Part shown: in pieces, positions 5,002-8,975 of the stretch
Layout of the letters: each line of letters opens with the position of its first letter
How positions within the stretch are numbered: the stretch's first letter is position 1
NCBI GenBank assembly: GCA_035526585.1
Contig: DATLCC010000119.1
Span: 1 to 8,975 of the forward strand
Direction of reading: 5' to 3'
Source: JAJPHT01 sp035526585
Lineage (GTDB): Archaea; Thermoplasmatota; SW-10-69-26; JACQPN01; JAJPHT01
Length of the DNA stretch: 8,975 nucleotides
Notes under the pieces: generated by a model
The model's database searches: none
Told to the model about the DNA's origin: nothing
The model's input: only the letters and a program-made list of their open reading frames with translations
Translations under genes and position numbers: made by a program

Positions 5002-6486
5002 TCACGCCGACCGGGGGGCGGCAGCGCGCTCGCCGTACGCTGCGGCGCCGATGCCCAGCAGATACAGCACGACGATCGGGACGGCAAGCAGGAGCTGGGA
5101 GATGACGGACGGGTCGGGCGTGATGAAGCCCGCGATGACGACGATCGCGAGGACGGCATGCCGCAGGTAACGCGCGAACGTCCTCGCGTGGATGAGGCCG
5201 AGGCGCGCGAGGACGAACATGACGACAGGCAGCTCGAAGGCGGCGCCCAGCGCGAGCACGATGAGGAGCGCGAAGCTCACGAGGTCGCCGACGGCAAGGA
5301 GCGGCGTCGCGCCGATGCCGGGCGCGTAGTCGTAGAGCGTGCGGATCATGAGCGGCGCCATGAGGAGGTAGCCCAGGAGCGCGCCCGCGAGGAAGAGCCC
5401 CGTCACGAGCGGCAGGACGCGCAGCGCGACGCCGCGCTCCTTGGGGGCGAGGCCCGGCCCGAGGAACGCCGCGATCTCGTAGACGAGGAGCGGGAGCACG
5501 GTCGCGAGCGAGAGGAAGAGGCACATGCCCACCTGCGCGAGCACCGCGTCGGCGGGGCGCAGCACGACGAGCTGCACGTCGGGCGGCACCAGCCGCTCGG
5601 AGAGCGCCTCGAACGCGCGCGCGGAGACGCTCGCGTCCGCGCCCCACGTGGGCACGACCCAGCCTCCCGCCATGCGAAGGCCGCTCGTGAAGTAGAACAG
5701 GTTGAAGAGCGCGAAGAGGAGCACGGGCGGCAGCAGGCGCGCCTGGAGCTCCGCGAGGTGATCGAGGAGCTTCTGCGGCTCCCGCCCTTCGAGCGGAGGG
5801 CGCACGCGATGCCACACGAGCGTGCCCACGAGCACGACGAGCGCGAAGCCCGCCACGGTGAGGAAGAGGGGCATCTCGCCCACGCGGCCAGGCTCGACCA
5901 CCTGGATCGACACGGCGTCGCCTGGCCGCACCGGGGAGGACCAGGCGCCCTGGAGGAACGTCGCGTCCGGGCTCTCCGCGACGCGGCCGTCCCCGGGCAC
6001 GACGCGAAGCGTCGCCTCGTCCACGCCCTCGGGCGCGACGAAGCGCGCCAGGTACGGGCGACGCTCCGGGATGTCGAAGCGCACGATCACCGCCGTCGCG
6101 TCGCCGGGCGCCACGACCGAGAGCGTGCTCGGCCCCGCCGCCGACCAGGAGGCCTCGAAACCGCCCTCGGCGAGCCGCACGAGGACCTCGTGGAGGCGCG
6201 CGTTCGCGGGGACCCACACCTTCACGGCGCGCGGCGCGTCCTGCGGGACGAGGTCCACGCGGGATTCACCGTTCCAGACGGTGCCCGAGCCGGTGAGGGT
6301 GACGGATGCCGACGCCGCCGATGCGGACGACTGGACGAGGACGAAGACGAGGACGAAGGCGAGGGGAGGGCCGAAGGACGAGGCGAGGCGTAGGACGGGT
6401 CCCCCCGCCCTCGGCCGCCCCTCGACCACGGAGGCTCGCCTCGACCTCGTCTGCGCCTTCGTCCTCGTCCTCCGTAGCACGGTCAC
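5002..6486 (-). CDS. tatC: TatC, twin-arginine translocase core, with an N-terminal signal-like segment, extracytoplasmic domain and extra helix
   Basis: Residues about 237-490 are a TatC: LDHLAELQARLL (241-252) matches the HLxELRxRL motif, then PADAVLAQVGMCLFLSL and AAFLGPGLAPKER (339-351) with the signal-peptide-binding F341 and E350, FELPVVMFVLARLG (417-430), and ITPDPSVISQLLLAVP (455-470). TatC binds twin-arginine signal peptides and forms the channel with TatA. Usual TatC proteins are about 230-280 residues; this one is 494. The extra part is a basic N-terminus, a signal-like segment (LAFVLVFVLVQSSASAASA, 42-60), a cysteine-free beta-rich region (about 61-205) and an added helix (205-226). 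This topology leaves the TatC N-terminus in the cytoplasm as normal. The Arg of HLxELR is Gln (Q248). The start GTG at 6486 overlaps the previous stop as GTGA; a GTG at 6429 is a serious alternative because codon use before it is atypical (AGG-rich). No tatA is visible nearby. Confidence 0.88.
   Translation of the reverse strand: MTVLRRTRTKAQTRSRRASVVEGRPRAGGPVLRLASSFGPPLAFVLVFVLVQSSASAASASVTLTGSGTVWNGESRVDLVPQDAPRAVKVWVPANARLHEVLVRLAEGGFEASWSAAGPSTLSVVAPGDATAVIVRFDIPERRPYLARFVAPEGVDEATLRVVPGDGRVAESPDATFLQGAWSSPVRPGDAVSIQVVEPGRVGEMPLFLTVAGFALVVLVGTLVWHRVRPPLEGREPQKLLDHLAELQARLLPPVLLFALFNLFYFTSGLRMAGGWVVPTWGADASVSARAFEALSERLVPPDVQLVVLRPADAVLAQVGMCLFLSLATVLPLLVYEIAAFLGPGLAPKERGVALRVLPLVTGLFLAGALLGYLLMAPLMIRTLYDYAPGIGATPLLAVGDLVSFALLIVLALGAAFELPVVMFVLARLGLIHARTFARYLRHAVLAIVVIAGFITPDPSVISQLLLAVPIVVLYLLGIGAAAYGERAAAPRSA
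6346..6469. repeat. 16-base inverted repeat and 12-base tandem duplication in the tatC 5' coding region
   Basis: GACGAGGACGAAGGCG (6346-6361) recurs as its exact reverse complement at 6454-6469, 92 bases apart. On the minus strand the first arm is part of two consecutive copies of TTCGTCCTCGTC, which encode FVLVFVLV, the hydrophobic core of the signal segment. The second arm encodes the basic stretch RTRTKA. The repeat could come from low-complexity expansion of GAC/GAG-type triplets, and it casts some doubt on whether the first 19 codons of tatC are translated. Confidence 0.5.
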
Positions 6487-6692
6487 GGTCGCCACCACCC
6501 GAGCGCGAGCAGGAAGATGATCAGGATCCCCAGCACCAGGAACCCGTTCGCGACATACCACGCGACCTGCATGTAGCGCGCCATGCGGGGGCGGTCGGCC
6601 TGCAGGTCGAGGAGGCGATCCTCGATCCGGCGCCAGAAGGCCACGGCCGCGCCGAGGCGGGGGGCGCCGATGAAGCTATCCTTCCGTTCAAT
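6483..6692 (-). CDS. Small single-span membrane protein overlapping tatC (start uncertain)
   Basis: The frame ends at TGA 6483-6485, and its last bases form GTGA with the tatC start. It encodes an amphipathic, charged stretch (FWRRIEDRLLDLQADRPRM), then AWYVANGFLVLGILIIFLLALGWW, a single C-terminal membrane helix, then RP. This is the reverse of TatA order, where the helix is N-terminal, so I do not call it TatA. Coding-like third positions extend back to about 6692 (IERKDSFIGAPRLG), but that point carries ATT, not a standard start; no in-frame ATG, GTG or TTG precedes it. The first standard in-frame start is GTG at 6644, giving 53 residues, without a visible Shine-Dalgarno sequence. The longer 69-codon form would need AUU initiation or reflect a start-codon mutation or sequence error. 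Overlap with tatC suggests co-translation and perhaps a role with TatC (inference). Confidence 0.6.
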   Translation of the reverse strand: MERKDSFIGAPRLGAAVAFWRRIEDRLLDLQADRPRMARYMQVAWYVANGFLVLGILIIFLLALGWWRP

Positions 6693-6708
6693 GGCTGGTA
6701 CACACAGG

Positions 6709-6716
6709 TTTTTAAA
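6709..6716. promoter_or_regulatory. Bidirectional TATA box between the membrane-protein/tatC unit and the surface-protein genes
   Basis: TTTTTAAA on the plus strand (TTTAAAAA on the minus) is the only A/T-rich element in this divergent gap and contains the symmetric TTTAAA. Rightward, it predicts a start near 6739, about 10 bases before the ATG at 6749. Leftward, it predicts a start near 6686-6690, close to the beginning of the small membrane-protein frame. It may serve both units. Confidence 0.55.
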
Positions 6717-6739
6717 CCCCCCATCGTCGGGTGTTTCGA

Positions 6740-6743
6740 GGAG
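6740..6743 (+). promoter_or_regulatory. Shine-Dalgarno site that fixes the start of the surface-protein gene
   Basis: GGAG lies five bases before ATG 6749. It supports that ATG over the upstream in-frame GTG at 6731, which would add six residues before the signal peptide. Confidence 0.5.
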
Positions 6744-6748
6744 TGCCC

Positions 6749-8794
6749 ATGCGAACGTTCCTGGTCGCCGCCCTGCTGCTCTCGTCCGTCTTCGCCCTGC
6801 CCGCCGCGTCGGCCAAGGCCTTCGCGGACGATCCGCAGGGGGACGTCACGACGGAGATCTTCGGCGCGCCCGCCGTCCCGGGCTCCGCGCCCGGCGCCGA
6901 TGCCGCGGACCTCCTCGCGATGGAGGTCCAGGAGGACGCGGAGAAGCTCGTGTTCGTCGTGCAGGTGACGAAGCTCGAGCAGCAGTACTCGTTCGCGCAG
7001 TACCAGATCCACTTCAGCTGGCAGAAGACGGACTACACCGTCGCCATCGACCGCCAGGTCGCGCAGGGCGTGATCGAGGACGATTCCAGCGCGCGCCTCT
7101 ACTCCGACGACGAGGAGAACGGGTTCGACTCGCTGGCGCAGCTCGAGCACACGATGGATGTCGCGAAGGGCACCATCACGGTGCAGGTCCCCAAGGCCTA
7201 CATCCTCAGCGACAAGGGCAAGTTCCCGCTCCTCGGGGACGAGCTCAAGGACGTCTACGTCGAGGCCGCCTCTCACGCGACGCTCTTCTCCTTCACCGCC
7301 GACTCGTACGATCGCATGCCCGACTCGGGCGAGCTGAAGTATCCGTTCCTCTTCGGCGACCTCGCCGCGGGGCACATCCGGCTCGACGCCGACGAGCGCG
7401 TGCGCGTCTCCAACGGCGGCGCGACGACCTTCGTCTACCGCGTCACCGTGTCCAACAAGGGCGAGGTCGACGACTCGGTCGACCTCAGCGTGCACGACCT
7501 GCCGCCCGAGTGGAACGCGACCGTGCAGACGCCGCTGCGCATCCCCGGCGGCGCCGAGCGCAGCGTCGCGGTCCTCGTCTCCGTCCCCTTCGCGCACGAG
7601 CACGGCGGCTTCAGCAGCTTCAACCTCACCGCGACGAGCCAGCGCGACGCCGCGAGCGCCGCGAGCGTCCGGATGGGCGTGCTCCACACGCCGATCCCGC
7701 AGCCCGCCGGGCACCACAGCGAGCTCTACCTCCACGCGGAGAACTTCAACGCGGGCATCTTCGGCGACGTCTTCCCATTCACGCAGAGCTCGATGAACAC
7801 GGAGTCCGTCCACGACGCGGACGCGCCCGAGGCGGGCGCGAACTTCAACGGCGACGGCCTGGGCTGGGCCATCCCGCTCACGCCCGGCCTGCGCATGGGC
7901 ATGGACTTCGATCTCGAGAGGACGGGAACGATCGCCGGCGCGATCATCGGCCACCAGGCGCAGGGCACGGGCTCCCTCTCCGGCACGCTCTACCTCGTGC
8001 AGCAGAGCGGCGAGGGCTCGATCGATTGGAGCGAGGGCGTCGTGCTCGGCGAGACGGACGCGCAGGACCTGACGTTCGACCTCAACACGCCGCAGCCCTT
8101 CAGTCTCACGCTCACGCCCACCGAAGACGCGGATTACATCCCCTACGCGCGCGGGCAGAACCTCGTCCTGCTCCTTACCCTCGACTCGGGCGAGGGCGCC
8201 GGGAACTTCTGCTGCCTGCCCGGCACGACGCCCGGCCTCACGACGGCCGACTTCAAGATGACGCTCCCGCTCAACGAGTACCACGACAAGCTCAACGGCC
8301 TCGCCGAGGCGGGCGACATGCTCGAGATCAAGGCGGGCGGCCCCGTCGAGAAGACCGGCCTCCCCGGCACCACGATGACGTACGCGTTCACGCTCGTGAA
8401 CCACGGCGCGAGCGAAGAGACGATCGACCTCGACCTCGCGGGCACGGACGCGCTCCTTGGCACGCTCGTCCCGAACGGCGCCGTGACGCTGGGCTCGAAG
8501 GAGACGCGCGAGCTCACGCTCGCCGTGAACATCCCGACGGGCAAGAACGACGGCGAGGAGCTCGAGGTCCTGATCTTCGCCCACGCGCAGGAGGATCCCT
8601 CGAAGAGCGCGATCGCGCGCACGAAGACCGTCATCGGCAAGCCCGGCTCCGGCGAGCTCGCGGCGGACGAGACCGGAGTCCTCCTCGCCGCGCAGGAGCG
8701 CGAAGAGAAGGACTCGCCCGGGCCGGGCGCGCTCGTGGCGCTCGCCGGCATCGGCGCGGCGCTCCTCCTCGCGCGCCGCAAGAAGCAGGCGTGA
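6749..8794 (+). CDS. Secreted multi-domain surface protein with PGF-CTERM-like tail
   Basis: A 681-residue exported protein. Residues 1-22 are a Sec-type signal peptide (MRTFLVAALLLSSVFALPAA then SA, cut before KAF); there is no twin arginine. Residues about 24-212 look like a DOMON/CBM9-like beta-sandwich (DDPQGDV opening, AADLLAMEV, KLVFVVQV strands). About 215-312 is a NEW3/CARDB-like domain (VYRVTVSNKGEVDDSVDLSV, LPPEWNA, GGAERSVAVLVSVP). About 320-515 is a further beta-rich region with FNGDGLGW and an adjacent cysteine pair (488-489). About 523-629 is a second NEW3-like domain (YAFTLVNHG, KETRELTLAVNIP). A charged linker leads to SPGPGALVALAGIGAALLLA (656-675) and then RRKK: motif, helix and basic cluster, the three-part layout of PGF-CTERM signals cut by archaeosortase, but with PGP in place of PGF. 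Ligand binding or adhesion is possible but unproven. A similar gene follows after 4 bases. Confidence 0.82.
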   Translation: MRTFLVAALLLSSVFALPAASAKAFADDPQGDVTTEIFGAPAVPGSAPGADAADLLAMEVQEDAEKLVFVVQVTKLEQQYSFAQYQIHFSWQKTDYTVAIDRQVAQGVIEDDSSARLYSDDEENGFDSLAQLEHTMDVAKGTITVQVPKAYILSDKGKFPLLGDELKDVYVEAASHATLFSFTADSYDRMPDSGELKYPFLFGDLAAGHIRLDADERVRVSNGGATTFVYRVTVSNKGEVDDSVDLSVHDLPPEWNATVQTPLRIPGGAERSVAVLVSVPFAHEHGGFSSFNLTATSQRDAASAASVRMGVLHTPIPQPAGHHSELYLHAENFNAGIFGDVFPFTQSSMNTESVHDADAPEAGANFNGDGLGWAIPLTPGLRMGMDFDLERTGTIAGAIIGHQAQGTGSLSGTLYLVQQSGEGSIDWSEGVVLGETDAQDLTFDLNTPQPFSLTLTPTEDADYIPYARGQNLVLLLTLDSGEGAGNFCCLPGTTPGLTTADFKMTLPLNEYHDKLNGLAEAGDMLEIKAGGPVEKTGLPGTTMTYAFTLVNHGASEETIDLDLAGTDALLGTLVPNGAVTLGSKETRELTLAVNIPTGKNDGEELEVLIFAHAQEDPSKSAIARTKTVIGKPGSGELAADETGVLLAAQEREEKDSPGPGALVALAGIGAALLLARRKKQA

Positions 8795-8798
8795 GCCC

Positions 8799-8975
8799 AT
8801 GCGCGCGCTTGTCCTCCCCCTCGTCCTCCTCGCGGCCGCCTTCGCGCTCCCCTGCGCGAGCGCGGCCGATCATCTCTTCAGCGATGCGACAGGCGACGTG
8901 AAGTACGTGAGCGCCGTCGCGAGCACGCCGCTTCCCGCGGCCCCCGCCGCGCCGGAAGGGTTCTCCCGGTCCGCG
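8799..8975 (+). CDS. Second secreted surface protein, similar N-terminus (3' end outside window)
   Basis: The frame is open from ATG 8799 to the window edge (59 residues). A Sec-type signal peptide (MRALVLPLVLLAAAFALP, then CASA, probably cut before ADH) is followed by SDATGDVKYVSAVASTPLPA and a Pro/Ala-rich stretch. This parallels the opening of the preceding protein, where the signal peptide leads into DDPQGDV and APAVPGSAPGA, so the two look like tandem paralogs sharing a DOMON/CBM9-like N-terminal domain. The cysteine in ALPC is not in a standard lipobox, as proline precedes it. The ATG is four bases after the previous TGA, consistent with one operon. Confidence 0.75.
   Translation, partial: MRALVLPLVLLAAAFALPCASAADHLFSDATGDVKYVSAVASTPLPAAPAAPEGFSRSA

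Noticed and set aside
3575..5170. A 531-codon plus-strand frame overlapping the kinase and the UPF0201 gene
   Set aside because: It is out of frame with the recognisable PfkB protein and crosses into the opposite strand of UPF0201; the composition is Arg/Ala-rich without motifs.
5158..6393. A 411-codon plus-strand frame opposite tatC
   Set aside because: Same antisense effect; the tatC frame has clear family motifs while this one is Arg/Glu/His low-complexity sequence.
6483..6644. Small membrane protein considered as TatA/TatB
   Set aside because: TatA has an N-terminal helix followed by an amphipathic helix and a conserved FG hinge; here the helix is C-terminal and no FG hinge is seen.
6521..8800. 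A 759-codon open frame on the minus strand antisense to the surface-protein gene
   Set aside because: It mirrors the codon pattern of the real plus-strand gene, is dominated by Arg/Glu/Val/Ala low-complexity sequence and has no domain, signal or promoter. G+C-rich third positions leave such antisense frames open.

Overview
The window looks like a stretch of G+C-rich archaeal chromosome. Four things point to archaea: a tRNA-His gene without an encoded CCA end; several TTTAA-type TATA boxes about 25-27 bases before a start codon or predicted transcript start, two of them suggesting leaderless mRNAs; a UPF0201 (COG1931) protein, a family known from archaea; and a secreted protein with a C-terminal tail like the archaeal PGF-CTERM sorting signal. 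The lineage cannot be fixed from the sequence. An uncultured high-G+C euryarchaeon, perhaps Thermoplasmatota-like, is only a guess.

Layout. 1-669 (+) is the 3' end of a cysteine-rich, probably secreted protein with BsuPI/Ig-like beta-sandwich domains. It overlaps by ATGA with a short membrane-protein gene that appears frameshifted (about 666-940). A strong 9-bp palindrome (1016-1037) separates this unit from a convergent tRNA-His (GTG) gene on the minus strand (1050-1125) with its own TATA box. Next on the minus strand are a 600-residue polytopic GT-C-like membrane protein (1223-3025) and a small heat-shock protein of the Hsp20 family (3108-3518). A roughly 96-base divergent spacer with an imperfect nested inverted repeat leads to a PfkB-family sugar/nucleoside kinase (3615-4502, +).

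The kinase converges on the UPF0201 gene (4499-4930, -) so tightly that both TAG stops share one CTAG palindrome. Upstream of UPF0201 on the minus strand lies a TatC protein (5002-6486) with an unusual N-terminal extension: a signal-peptide-like segment, a beta-rich domain of about 145 residues and an extra transmembrane helix before the six-helix TatC core. A small single-span membrane protein (about 6483-6692) overlaps tatC by GTGA. A symmetric TTTTTAAA box at 6709-6716 sits between this membrane-protein/tatC unit and a divergent run of surface-protein genes: a 681-residue secreted multi-domain protein (6749-8794) and, 4 bases later, the start of a second secreted protein with a similar N-terminus (8799 to window end).

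How they fit together. Much of the window concerns the cell envelope: secreted beta-sandwich proteins, a GT-C-like membrane enzyme and a modified Tat translocase core. The most unusual element is the TatC fusion with its overlapping small membrane protein, possibly sharing a promoter region with surface-protein genes. A functional link is inference; the visible surface-protein signal peptides lack a twin-arginine motif.
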